Of a stretch of 14,445 bases of DNA, positions 6,577 to 13,098 are shown one piece after another. The DNA is from an uncultured Prevotella sp. (GTDB lineage Bacteria; Bacteroidota; Bacteroidia; Bacteroidales; Bacteroidaceae). Position 1 is the first letter of the stretch. Each line of letters starts with the position of its first letter. A program made the translations under genes and the position numbers. The stretch covers positions 1 through 14,445 of the forward strand of contig URDV01000024.1 of the NCBI GenBank assembly GCA_900546605.1, in the 5' to 3' direction. A model generated the notes under the pieces. The model did no database searches and was not told where the DNA came from. It saw nothing but the letters and a program-made list of their open reading frames with translations.

Positions 6577-7845
6577 TTAGCGAATAATGGTTGCTTCGCG
6601 ATCGGGACCTACTGAAACAATCTTGATGGGTGTGTCAGTAGCCTTTTCGATGTAAGCTATGTAATCGGCAAAGGCTTGTGGAAAGTCCTTTTCGGCACGA
6701 ACAGCAGTGAGGTCAGTCTTCCACCCTTTCAACTCTTCATAAACGGGTTGCCAACCTTCGGTATCAAAAGGTATCTCGGTAATGGTTTCACCATCTTTAG
6801 TATAGGCGGTGCACACCTTAATGGTGTCAAAGTCGTCAAGTACGTCGCCCTTCATCATAACCAAGTCAGTTACACCATTTATCATAATAGCATACTTCAG
6901 TGCTACCAAGTCGAGCCAACCACAACGGCGGTTACGACCTGTTACAGCTCCATACTCATTACCTATGTGGCGAATGGTGTCGCCTGTTTCATCGAACAAT
7001 TCTACGGGGAATGGGCCACCACCTACACGGGTGCTATAAGCCTTGAATATGCCGAACACATGACCTATGCTGTTAGGTGCCACACCTAAACCTGTACATA
7101 CACCACCACTGGTAGTTGACGATGATGACACATAAGGATAAGTGCCGTGGTCTATATCGAGCAGAGATCCTTGTGCACCCTCGGCTAACACATTTTTGCC
7201 AGCAGCCAATGCCTTGTTAATTTCGTACTCAGTGTCGGTGAGGTGGAACTTGCGCATGTATTCAATGCCTTCCATCCACTTTTGTTCCTCTTCAGTAATA
7301 TCATAGTCAGTGTAATGAAGATCGCGCAAAATTTGTTCGTGACGTGCCTTCAAAGCCTGATATTTTTCATCAAAATTGTGCAGGATGTCACCTACACGTA
7401 AGCCCACACGTGCAGCCTTGTCGCTATAAGTAGGACCAATGCCTTTGCCCGTTGTGCCTACTTTGTTCTTACCCTTAGCAGCCTCATAAGCACGATCAAG
7501 CACACGGTGTGTGGGCAAAATGAGGTGTGCACGGCGACTAATGTGTAAGCGGTCAGTCAGTTCATAACCAGCAGCCTCCAACTCTTTAGCCTCAGCCATA
7601 AACAAGTCGGGGGCTATTACGCAACCATTACCAATAATGTTGGTTTTGGTTTCATCAAAAATACCTGAAGGAATTGAGCGCAGCACAAACTTTTTTCCAT
7701 CAAATATGATGGTGTGTCCTGCGTTACAGCCACCTGCAAAGCGAGCTACTACATCATAGCGCGGGGTGAAATAATCAACCACCTTGCCTTTTCCTTCGTC
7801 TCCGAACACGATACCCAGCAGGGCATCAACTTTTCCTTTCGTCAT
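6577..7845 (-). CDS. purA: Adenylosuccinate synthetase
   Basis: PurA joins IMP and aspartate using GTP to give adenylosuccinate, the first committed step to AMP; it acts in the cytosol. The protein has 422 residues, full length for the family. The P-loop-like GDEGKGK is at 15-21, with catalytic Asp16 and His44 (in NAGHTI) equivalent to E. coli Asp13 and His41. Other signatures are GTTGKGIGPTYSDK (130-143), EGAQGSLLDIDHGTYPYV (222-239) and TGRNRRCGWLD (302-312). A -7 box is seen 68 bases upstream, and a terminator follows the gene. No frameshift or missing motif. Confidence 0.98.
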   Translation of the reverse strand: MTKGKVDALLGIVFGDEGKGKVVDYFTPRYDVVARFAGGCNAGHTIIFDGKKFVLRSIPSGIFDETKTNIIGNGCVIAPDLFMAEAKELEAAGYELTDRLHISRRAHLILPTHRVLDRAYEAAKGKNKVGTTGKGIGPTYSDKAARVGLRVGDILHNFDEKYQALKARHEQILRDLHYTDYDITEEEQKWMEGIEYMRKFHLTDTEYEINKALAAGKNVLAEGAQGSLLDIDHGTYPYVSSSSTTSGGVCTGLGVAPNSIGHVFGIFKAYSTRVGGGPFPVELFDETGDTIRHIGNEYGAVTGRNRRCGWLDLVALKYAIMINGVTDLVMMKGDVLDDFDTIKVCTAYTKDGETITEIPFDTEGWQPVYEELKGWKTDLTAVRAEKDFPQAFADYIAYIEKATDTPIKIVSVGPDREATIIR

Positions 7846-7912
7846 GTTTATATTAAGGTGTAATTTTCGATTTCGAATAAGTGTGTCTGATTCTTTTCAC
7901 AGACTGACTTTG

Positions 7913-7920
7913 CAAAGGTA
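7913..7920 (-). promoter_or_regulatory. Probable purA promoter (-7 box)
   Basis: The minus strand reads TACCTTTG, a match to TAnnTTTG, 68 bases before the purA start codon. No TTTG -33 box stands 19-21 bases upstream, so support rests on the -7 box and position only. The implied leader is about 60 bases, rich in A/T, with no recognised riboswitch fold. Confidence 0.55.
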
Positions 7921-8052
7921 AGGCATTTTTGTGGGATAAGGAATAAGATGTTTGTTTTTTTCATCACTTTCATGTTTTGTTTGTTGCAAGTTTTCTCATC
8001 TTTCATACATTTACAAAACGAACTAATACAATCTGTTGACGAATTTCGTGGA

Positions 8053-8075
8053 TTACGGGTTAACAAGTTGACATA
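8053..8075 (+). repeat. Octamer-arm repeat remnant, copy D
   Basis: TTACGGG, TTAACAAG and TTGACATA stand in 8-bp register and match the left-arm units of the octamer family. No core or opposite arm is visible, so this is a remnant or an isolated array. The 18-bp motif TTAAGTAGGTATTCAAAT begins directly at 8076, in phase with the octamers. Confidence 0.6.
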
Positions 8076-8093
8076 TTAAGTAGGTATTCAAAT
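8076..8093 (+). repeat. 18-bp motif TTAAGTAGGTATTCAAAT, copy 2
   Basis: Identical to the minus strand of 5485-5502. It lies 57 bases upstream of the first TAnnTTTG box of the thioesterase leader. It shares orientation and general placement with the other copy relative to the hairpin-promoter units. Confidence 0.7.
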
Positions 8094-8147
8094 GCAATTG
8101 TAACACACGAATAAAACGTCTCTTTGCATTTTACTTTTAATTAAAAA

Positions 8148-8220
8148 CACTACCTTTGCATAAGTTAGGCTGCGGTTCGGCAGAACATTCAAGCAAGCTT
8201 GATGTTCTGCTCTCACCTTG
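8148..8220 (+). repeat. Promoter-associated hairpin repeat, unit 1
   Basis: This is the first of two tandem 73-bp units. It starts with CAC and the -7-like box TACCTTTG (8151-8158), then TAGGCTGCGGTTCGGC. A hairpin follows (AGAACAT-T-CAAGC with GCTTGATGTTCT, one bulged T, 2-nt loop, about 8182-8208). It ends in GCTCTCACCTTG. The flanks match the rsfS promoter repeat, but the hairpin sequence is unrelated to the one there. Confidence 0.8.
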
Positions 8221-8231
8221 CACTAACTTTG
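8151..8231 (+). promoter_or_regulatory. Two candidate -7 boxes upstream of the thioesterase gene
   Basis: TACCTTTG (8151-8158) and TAACTTTG (8224-8231) both fit TAnnTTTG. The first has a TTTG at 8123-8126 but with a 24-base spacer, longer than the usual 19-21. The second has only a TTG (8199-8201) at about 22 bases. Either could drive the gene starting at 8319, giving leaders of about 80 or 155 bases. The longer one would include the second hairpin. Confidence 0.5.
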
Positions 8232-8293
8232 CATAAGGTAGGCGGCGCTTCGGCATAACATTCAAACTTGTTTAATGTTCTGCTCTCACCTTG
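8221..8293 (+). repeat. Promoter-associated hairpin repeat, unit 2
   Basis: This second 73-bp unit opens with CACTAACTTTGCATAAG, carrying the -7 box TAACTTTG (8224-8231). Its hairpin reads AACATT-C-AAAC / GTTTAATGTT. Compared with unit 1 the inner stem changed from AAGC/GCTT to AAAC/GTTT, a compensating change that keeps pairing. After it a third CACTA begins (8294), but the box is TACCCATA and no longer fits TAnnTTTG. Confidence 0.8.
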
Positions 8294-8318
8294 CACTACC
8301 CATAAATTTTAATAACAT

Positions 8319-8756
8319 ATGAATGTAAACAACGATACAGAAGAAAGATATCACCACAGTCTGCCCATACAGATACGCTTTAATGATGTCGACAGATATG
8401 GACACGTTAATAATAACTCTTATTTTGCTTATTATGATTTGGGCAAAGAAGAGTACTTGCGCAATGTACTGAAAGTTGACTACCGCAAGGCAGAGGTGGT
8501 GCCCGTCATTGCCAATATAAATGCTGACTTTATTCAGCCTATTTTTTATGGCGATGAAATAGTAATTGAAACACGTGTTTCACACATCGGACAAAAGAGT
8601 TTTACACTCAAGCAGCGAGCCATTAATCAAAAAACAGGATGCATTGTTTGTCAATGTAGCACGGTTATGGTATGCTTTAATCTTACCACTCAAACTTCAG
8701 CCGAACTGCCTGCACCTTATCGCAAAGCTTTTACTGAATATGAAGCCGCAGAATAA
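8319..8756 (+). CDS. Acyl-CoA thioesterase-like protein (hotdog fold, 4HBT family)
   Basis: This 145-residue cytosolic protein resembles the 4-hydroxybenzoyl-CoA thioesterase family. The signature is RFNDVDRYGHVNNNSYFAYYD (about 20-40, 21 residues with the first R counted), where Asp25 is the expected catalytic acid and GHVNN packs against it. FIQPIFYGDEIVIETRVSHIG fits the following strands. Such enzymes hydrolyse acyl-CoA or related thioesters; the substrate cannot be told from sequence. It stands alone behind tandem hairpin promoters, 91 bases before aroB, with a small hairpin between them. The ATG at 8319 is used; a GTG or later Met would remove only a few variable residues. Confidence 0.85.
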   Translation: MNVNNDTEERYHHSLPIQIRFNDVDRYGHVNNNSYFAYYDLGKEEYLRNVLKVDYRKAEVVPVIANINADFIQPIFYGDEIVIETRVSHIGQKSFTLKQRAINQKTGCIVCQCSTVMVCFNLTTQTSAELPAPYRKAFTEYEAAE

Positions 8757-8795
8757 AGGGTGGTTCTAAAAATGCTGATTTTAGTAATATAATCT

Positions 8796-8816
8796 TCGTC
8801 TGAAAAGTTTAGACGA
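8796..8816. terminator. Hairpin between the thioesterase gene and aroB
   Basis: TCGTCTGAA (8796-8804) pairs with TTTAGACGA (8808-8816), including one G-T pair and a 3-nt loop. It lies 40 bases after the thioesterase stop and 32 bases before aroB. No T tract follows on the plus strand, so it is a weak terminator at best. It could instead be a leader structure of aroB. I found no TAnnTTTG box in this gap. Confidence 0.35.
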
Positions 8817-8847
8817 CTTCATTACCATTACTTAATATTCCAACCCC

Positions 8848-9894
8848 ATGCAAAAGATTATTTTTTCAAAAAATATTACCACCGAACTCGATAAGCTATG
8901 CGATGAGGTGGATGCCGACCGCATATTTTTATTAACGGATGAAACTACTGAGCAACTATGTCGTCCGTTGGTAAAGGAGTGTAAAGCGGTGTTAGGTGCA
9001 CAGGGCATTGTGATTGGTGCTACTGATGTAAACAAAACACTCAACACCTTAGCTCATGTGTGGCAAACGCTAAGTAATGGCAAAGCCTCACGCCAGTCAC
9101 TACTTATTAATTTAGGTGGCGGCATGGTTACTGACTTGGGCGGATTTGCTGCTGCTACCTTTAAGCGTGGCATTCGGTTTATAAATGTGCCTACTACCCT
9201 ACTGTCAATGGTTGATGCTGCTGTGGGCGGAAAAACTGGCATTAACTTCAACTCGCTGAAAAACGAGATTGGTGCTTTTAAAGAGGCCAAAGCCGTTATT
9301 ATTGACACGGAATTTTTGCGTACGCTTGACGATCAGAACTTGCGCTCGGGTTATGCCGAAATGCTCAAGCACTCATTGCTCGAAAACGAAGCCATGTGGG
9401 CTGACCACTTGCAGTTTGACATCACTCAGCCCAACTATGCTCACTTGCAACAACTGGTGGCACAAAGCATTCACTGCAAAGAACGCATTGTTGCTGAGGA
9501 CCCTCATGAACATGGCATTCGCAAGGCACTTAACTTAGGACACACCATAGGCCATGCTTTCGAATCATTTGCCATGGAGCAAGGCCGCCCCATTCTGCAT
9601 GGCTACGCTGTAGCCTATGGCTTGCTATGCGAACTTTACTTGAGTGCCGCACACACAGCATTCCCTACAGAACAAATGCGTCAAACGGTACAATACATTC
9701 GCCAAGTATATGGTTCGTTTGCCTTTACTTGTGATGATTATGAACACCTTTATAACCTCATGTTGCACGACAAAAAGAATGTGGGAGGCATTATTAACTT
9801 TACCCTGTTAGGTGGCATTGGCGACATTCGCCTTAACCAACACCTGAGCAAAGAAGAGGTGTTTGAAAGTTTTGACTTTTTCAGAGAAGGATGA
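8848..9894 (+). CDS. aroB: 3-dehydroquinate synthase
   Basis: AroB converts DAHP to 3-dehydroquinate, step two of the shikimate pathway, using NAD and a divalent metal in the cytosol. The protein has 348 residues, normal length. The NAD-binding patch is LGGGMVTDLGGF (89-100), followed by RGIRFINVPTTLLSMVDAAV and GGKTGIN (to 133). Metal ligands are expected at Glu171 (SGYAEMLKH), His232 (NLGHTIGHAFE) and His251 (ILHGYAVAYG). After the last His, HGY replaces the HGE seen in E. coli, probably a lineage variant. The stop codon overlaps the next gene's start, so aroB leads a tightly coupled unit with two redox genes. That is not a usual shikimate context. Confidence 0.97.
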   Translation: MQKIIFSKNITTELDKLCDEVDADRIFLLTDETTEQLCRPLVKECKAVLGAQGIVIGATDVNKTLNTLAHVWQTLSNGKASRQSLLINLGGGMVTDLGGFAAATFKRGIRFINVPTTLLSMVDAAVGGKTGINFNSLKNEIGAFKEAKAVIIDTEFLRTLDDQNLRSGYAEMLKHSLLENEAMWADHLQFDITQPNYAHLQQLVAQSIHCKERIVAEDPHEHGIRKALNLGHTIGHAFESFAMEQGRPILHGYAVAYGLLCELYLSAAHTAFPTEQMRQTVQYIRQVYGSFAFTCDDYEHLYNLMLHDKKNVGGIINFTLLGGIGDIRLNQHLSKEEVFESFDFFREG

Positions 9895-11117
9895 TGAATT
9901 ATAAAAGGATATCACGCTTCACAGAGCAAATGCTCTCGCTGTTAGTAGTGTTTTTGCTACTCACCGCGGCTACATTATGGACAGGCCGACTCTTTGGACA
10001 CGACATTGGCGCTCACAATGAACCAGCTACCCCCACAGCCTCATCATTAACCGCACCTTCGGCCCAACAATTGCAACAATTAGGGCTGGACGCTAAAGCT
10101 GTGCAACTCACCCCACGCGACTCTGCCTCGTGGAGTGTGTCAACAACCAATGGGCTGGCTAAGGGTATCATCATCAGCACACAACCATATGCACCTGATG
10201 TGAAGGGATTTGCTGGCACTACACCTATATATATATATGTAAGCGAAAGTGGCACCATACAGCAATTGGCTGCTGCCGACAATGCCGAAACGGCCGATTT
10301 TTTTCAACGGGCTTTTCAGTCGCTCGCACCTCAGTGGACAAACAAATCGCTCAAGCAGGCTACTGCCGTGCAGGTGGACGCTGTAAGTGGAGCCACCTTT
10401 TCGAGCAAAGCCATCATTGCTAACGTGCAACAAACGCTGACCACCATATCGGCCCAAGAGCACCAACAAACCGCTGCCCCCACCATTGGTTGGGCACGTA
10501 CCTTGATGGTAGCATTGGTTCTTTTAATAGGCATAGGCGTTAGCGTTGTGCTGCGTGGCAACAAGTGGGCACGCACGATGGTACTCATACTTAATGTGGT
10601 GGTGTTGGGCTTTTGGTGTGGACAGTTCCTTTCACTCTCATTGCTGCGCGGATGGATTAGCAATGGTCTCGACCCCATAGCTTATTTACCTACGCTAATG
10701 GTTCTTGCTGTTGTAGTGGTAATGCCTCTTTGCAAACGCAAGCACCATTATTGCTCATGGGTTTGTCCATTAGGCAGTTTGCAAACATTGGCCAGCATGT
10801 TGCCCTTGCCCAAAGTGCATTGCACACCACAAGTTTATCGCCTCATGAACCGCATTCGCTTATACACCTTTGCCTTGCTCATGCTATTGCTTTGGACTTT
10901 GCCTTGGGCAGGTCAGGTACTCGACTACGAACCATTTTCAGCTTTTCTCATTCAGTCGGCAGCTCCAGCTGTAACCATTTTGGCTGCTGTTATAGTGGTA
11001 GCAAGTTGCTTTGTGCCTAATGTGTGGTGCAAATGTTTCTGCCCCATGGGCATGACGCTAACTTTAGCTGAAGACACTCTCACCGACAATAAACCCATGC
11101 CCCCCCACAAAAAATGA
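9891..11117 (+). CDS. Membrane flavoprotein with FMN-binding domain and NapH-like iron-sulfur module
   Basis: This 408-residue protein has an N-terminal membrane segment (about 14-31), an FMN_bind domain (about 40-190), then five further membrane segments. The FMN_bind domain ends in DAVSGATFSS (163-172), which fits the ApbE flavinylation motif; FMN would be attached to Thr169. The membrane part resembles NapH/NosR proteins, with cysteine motifs CSWVCP (288-293) and CKCFCP (380-385) at helix ends. Predicted topology puts the flavin outside and the cysteine motifs in the cytoplasm. That suggests electrons pass from cytosolic donors through Fe-S centres to an extracytosolic flavin. Clusters are normally held by more cysteines than the two CxxxCP motifs; C281, C311, C373 and C382 are candidates. 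It overlaps aroB and the nitroreductase by ATGA. No apbE is in the window. ATG 9894 is an alternative start. Confidence 0.85.
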   Translation: MMNYKRISRFTEQMLSLLVVFLLLTAATLWTGRLFGHDIGAHNEPATPTASSLTAPSAQQLQQLGLDAKAVQLTPRDSASWSVSTTNGLAKGIIISTQPYAPDVKGFAGTTPIYIYVSESGTIQQLAAADNAETADFFQRAFQSLAPQWTNKSLKQATAVQVDAVSGATFSSKAIIANVQQTLTTISAQEHQQTAAPTIGWARTLMVALVLLIGIGVSVVLRGNKWARTMVLILNVVVLGFWCGQFLSLSLLRGWISNGLDPIAYLPTLMVLAVVVVMPLCKRKHHYCSWVCPLGSLQTLASMLPLPKVHCTPQVYRLMNRIRLYTFALLMLLLWTLPWAGQVLDYEPFSAFLIQSAAPAVTILAAVIVVASCFVPNVWCKCFCPMGMTLTLAEDTLTDNKPMPPHKK

Positions 11118-11752
11118 ACAAGTATAAAGTAGTATCTATTGTGTTGGCCATAGCCTTGTTGGCCACAATGGCTCGTTTGGTAGCCATGCACCAGGGCAAG
11201 AACTCACCACTTGCCCCCAACGACAAGGCCGAAGTGGTGATGCAAAACATTATGCAGCGCAAAAGTGTGCGCTCATATACCTCGCAACCCGTTGACCGTT
11301 CAAAGCTCGACACCTTGGTGCGTGTAGCCATGGCAGCCCCTACGGGCAAGAACATGCGCCCATGGAAGTTTCTTATCATCGACGATAAAGCGGTGATGCA
11401 ACAACTGGCCCAGCAACTGCCACGTGCCAAAATGTTGGCCGAAGCACAAGCGGCCATTGTGGTGTGTGGCGACCTCAGCATTACTGACGACAAGGGCAAG
11501 TCATCAACCAACTGGACATTTGACTGCTCGGCAGCTACCGAAAACCTGCTATTGCAAGCTGAGGCCATGGGGTTAGGTGCAGTGTGGACAAGTGTTTACC
11601 CCTACGATGAGCGCATGGAGGCCATTAATGCCACCTTTAAGTTACCCACGCACATTGTGCCTTTCAGTCTCATACCCATAGGTTACCCCAAGGGCAACCC
11701 ACAACCTAAAGACAAATATAACAAAGATAACATTCACTATAACGGATGGTAA
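11114..11752 (+). CDS. Nitroreductase-family flavoprotein with N-terminal membrane or export segment
   Basis: This 212-residue protein has a hydrophobic stretch at about 6-24 after NKYK, consistent with a signal peptide or anchor. The nitroreductase domain occupies about 40-212. Family signatures are RKSVRSY (49-55, FMN phosphate contact), AAPTGKNMRPWKF (74-86), and DCSAATENLLLQAEAMGLGAVW (137-158, split here as DCSAATENLL and LQAEAMGLGAVW). PIGYPKG is at 188-194. Most nitroreductases are soluble cytosolic NAD(P)H enzymes, so an exported one needs another electron source. The ATGA overlap with the membrane flavoprotein upstream suggests that partner. The substrate is unknown; the family reduces nitro groups, quinones, flavins and enones. 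The start is fixed by the overlap and by the hydrophobic segment. Confidence 0.88.
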   Translation: MNKYKVVSIVLAIALLATMARLVAMHQGKNSPLAPNDKAEVVMQNIMQRKSVRSYTSQPVDRSKLDTLVRVAMAAPTGKNMRPWKFLIIDDKAVMQQLAQQLPRAKMLAEAQAAIVVCGDLSITDDKGKSSTNWTFDCSAATENLLLQAEAMGLGAVWTSVYPYDERMEAINATFKLPTHIVPFSLIPIGYPKGNPQPKDKYNKDNIHYNGW

Positions 11753-11762
11753 AGCATATGAG

Positions 11763-11841
11763 TTGACAGGTTAACGGGTTGACAGGTTAACGGGCAAGTT
11801 TGTCAGATTTTAAACTTCTTACCTTTCTGATTTTACATAAT
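11763..11841 (+). repeat. Octamer-arm intergenic repeat, copy E, left part
   Basis: TTGACAGG, TTAACGGG, TTGACAGG and TTAACGGG run in exact register (11763-11794). They are followed by CAAGTTTG and a core with TTTCTGATTTTACATAAT. It begins ten bases after the nitroreductase stop codon. The core breaks off at 11841, where a separate insertion begins, and resumes at 12025. Confidence 0.85.
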
Positions 11842-12024
11842 GAGTCCACTTGAAAAAATCAAGAATTGAGTTCTAATTCAAAACATGCTTACATTTTATC
11901 ATACTCTATTTTCTATAAACTTATTTATAAAGATAGAATATACGATATAGCAACAGAAATAAGGCTATTGATTTACAAAATGAAAGTTGTTTTTTTGAAA
12001 AGCCACTTTTTCAAGTGAACTCCC
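11842..12024. mobile_element. MITE-like insertion inside repeat copy E
   Basis: A 183-bp AT-rich, non-coding segment has inverted ends: GAGTCCACTTGAAAAA (11842-11857) against the complement of TTTTTCAAGTGAACTC (12007-12022), with one mismatch. TAAT flanks it on both sides (11838-11841, 12025-12028) and may be the target duplication. Two unpaired C bases at 12023-12024 make the exact right end uncertain. Removing it restores a core that aligns with copies B and C. It codes for no transposase and must have been moved by one elsewhere; I do not recognise the family from the ends. Confidence 0.7.
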
Positions 12025-12117
12025 TAATAATTTATGTATAGCAGACTTACTTGTTACCCTATCCCCTCATTACCTGGTTACACCATCAACTTGTTAACCC
12101 ATCAACCAAAGTTTGCC
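12025..12117 (+). repeat. Octamer-arm intergenic repeat, copy E, right part
   Basis: The core resumes as TAATAATTTATGTATAGCAG, then ACTTA and seven right-arm octamers in phase from 12050. These are CTTGTTAC, CCTATCCC, CTCATTAC, CTGGTTAC, ACCATCAA, CTTGTTAA and CCCATCAA. They end in CCAAAGTTTGCC near 12117. This is the longest arm in the window and the most diverged. It could be translated in the frame of the following transporter, but that is not believed to be coding. Confidence 0.75.
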
Positions 12118-12162
12118 TACTCAACCATCTACACACTTAACAACCTACACACACTTAACCCA

Positions 12163-13098
12163 ATGTCTGATAACACACACACCAACAGCGAGCCACAGCA
12201 CAACGCTGCGCCCCATTCAAAGCAAACAGTCATAGGTCTCATTGTAGGCTTATTAGCCGCTGTATGCTATGGTTTCATTCCCTTCTTCACCCTACCCATT
12301 AAGCAAGAAGGCACAGCCGACTTTATGGCCGACCCCACCATTTTGTTCTATCGCTTTGGCTTTGCCAGCATCATTTTAGCACTCATCATGCTTGTGCAGC
12401 GAAAAAGCTTTAAGGTGACTCGTGGCGAGCTGGTCACACTCATCTATTTGGCCTTTATCTCTGATGGCTCTGCCCTGTTCCTTATTAATGGTTACGACTA
12501 CATGTCGAGCGGTGTTGCCACCACCCTCCACTTTATGTACCCCGTTGTTACAGCCATCATAATGATGATGTTCTACAACGAAGCACGACGCTTTAGCACC
12601 ATCTTTGCCGTATGTATGGCCGTGGCTGGTGTGGCAGTGTTTTCATGGGATCCTAACGGACACACCGACATTAAAGGCGTGGTAATAGTGCTCATTTCGG
12701 CAGTGTGCTATGCGCTCTACATTATTCGCGTCAACCGTTCGCGCGCGGCCACAATGGATAGCAGCAAACTGGTATTCTACGTGATGTTCATTGGTTCACT
12801 CATATTTGGTGCCGAAGCCATGCGTCAAGGCAACTTCACGCTCATTCACACCTCGTTGCAATGGAGCCATCTGCTCCCCTTAGCCTTTGTGTGTACATTT
12901 ATCACCAATCTCAGTTTGGTGTTTAGCGTCAAGCGCATTGGTAGCACCATGGTGGCCGTGTTGGGTGCCCTTGAGCCACTCACCGCAGTGGTCATTGGTT
13001 GTATGGTATTTGGCGAACCCATTACATGGCAAGTTATATTAGGCGTATTGCTCATCATACCTGCTGTATTAATGATTATTTTGACCCGACGCAGATGA
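12163..13098 (+). CDS. EamA-family (DMT superfamily) transporter
   Basis: This 311-residue inner-membrane protein has ten predicted membrane segments in two EamA repeats (about 22-150 and 165-308). Typical segments are LLAAVCYGFIPFFTLPIKQE, TTLHFMYPVVTAIIMMMFYNE (helices 3-4, broken by the family's Pro) and GALEPLTAVVIGCMVFGEPI in repeat two. The cytosolic N-terminus is hydrophilic and His/Asn/Thr-rich. The frame stays open to ATG 12034, but those 43 codons would translate the right arm of repeat copy E, so I chose ATG 12163, just before MSDNTHTNSE. It shares little obvious sequence with the other transporter in the window. It overlaps the next gene by ATGA, implying translational coupling. 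The substrate is unknown. Confidence 0.9.
   Translation: MSDNTHTNSEPQHNAAPHSKQTVIGLIVGLLAAVCYGFIPFFTLPIKQEGTADFMADPTILFYRFGFASIILALIMLVQRKSFKVTRGELVTLIYLAFISDGSALFLINGYDYMSSGVATTLHFMYPVVTAIIMMMFYNEARRFSTIFAVCMAVAGVAVFSWDPNGHTDIKGVVIVLISAVCYALYIIRVNRSRAATMDSSKLVFYVMFIGSLIFGAEAMRQGNFTLIHTSLQWSHLLPLAFVCTFITNLSLVFSVKRIGSTMVAVLGALEPLTAVVIGCMVFGEPITWQVILGVLLIIPAVLMIILTRRR

Noticed and set aside
7848..8066. Open frame of 72 codons on the minus strand upstream of purA
   Set aside because: It has no recognisable family, starts in the octamer remnant and covers the purA -7 box. The composition is that of AT-rich intergenic DNA.
12034..12162. N-terminal extension of the second EamA transporter
   Set aside because: The 43 extra codons translate the right arm of repeat copy E. 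The hydrophilic start at 12163 followed by the first membrane helix is the normal family layout.
12999..13094. N-terminal extension of the ATP-grasp-like protein
   Set aside because: It would lie inside the transporter gene in another frame. The ATGA overlap at 13095 gives a start right before the conserved LYLFNPSHDEALA stretch.
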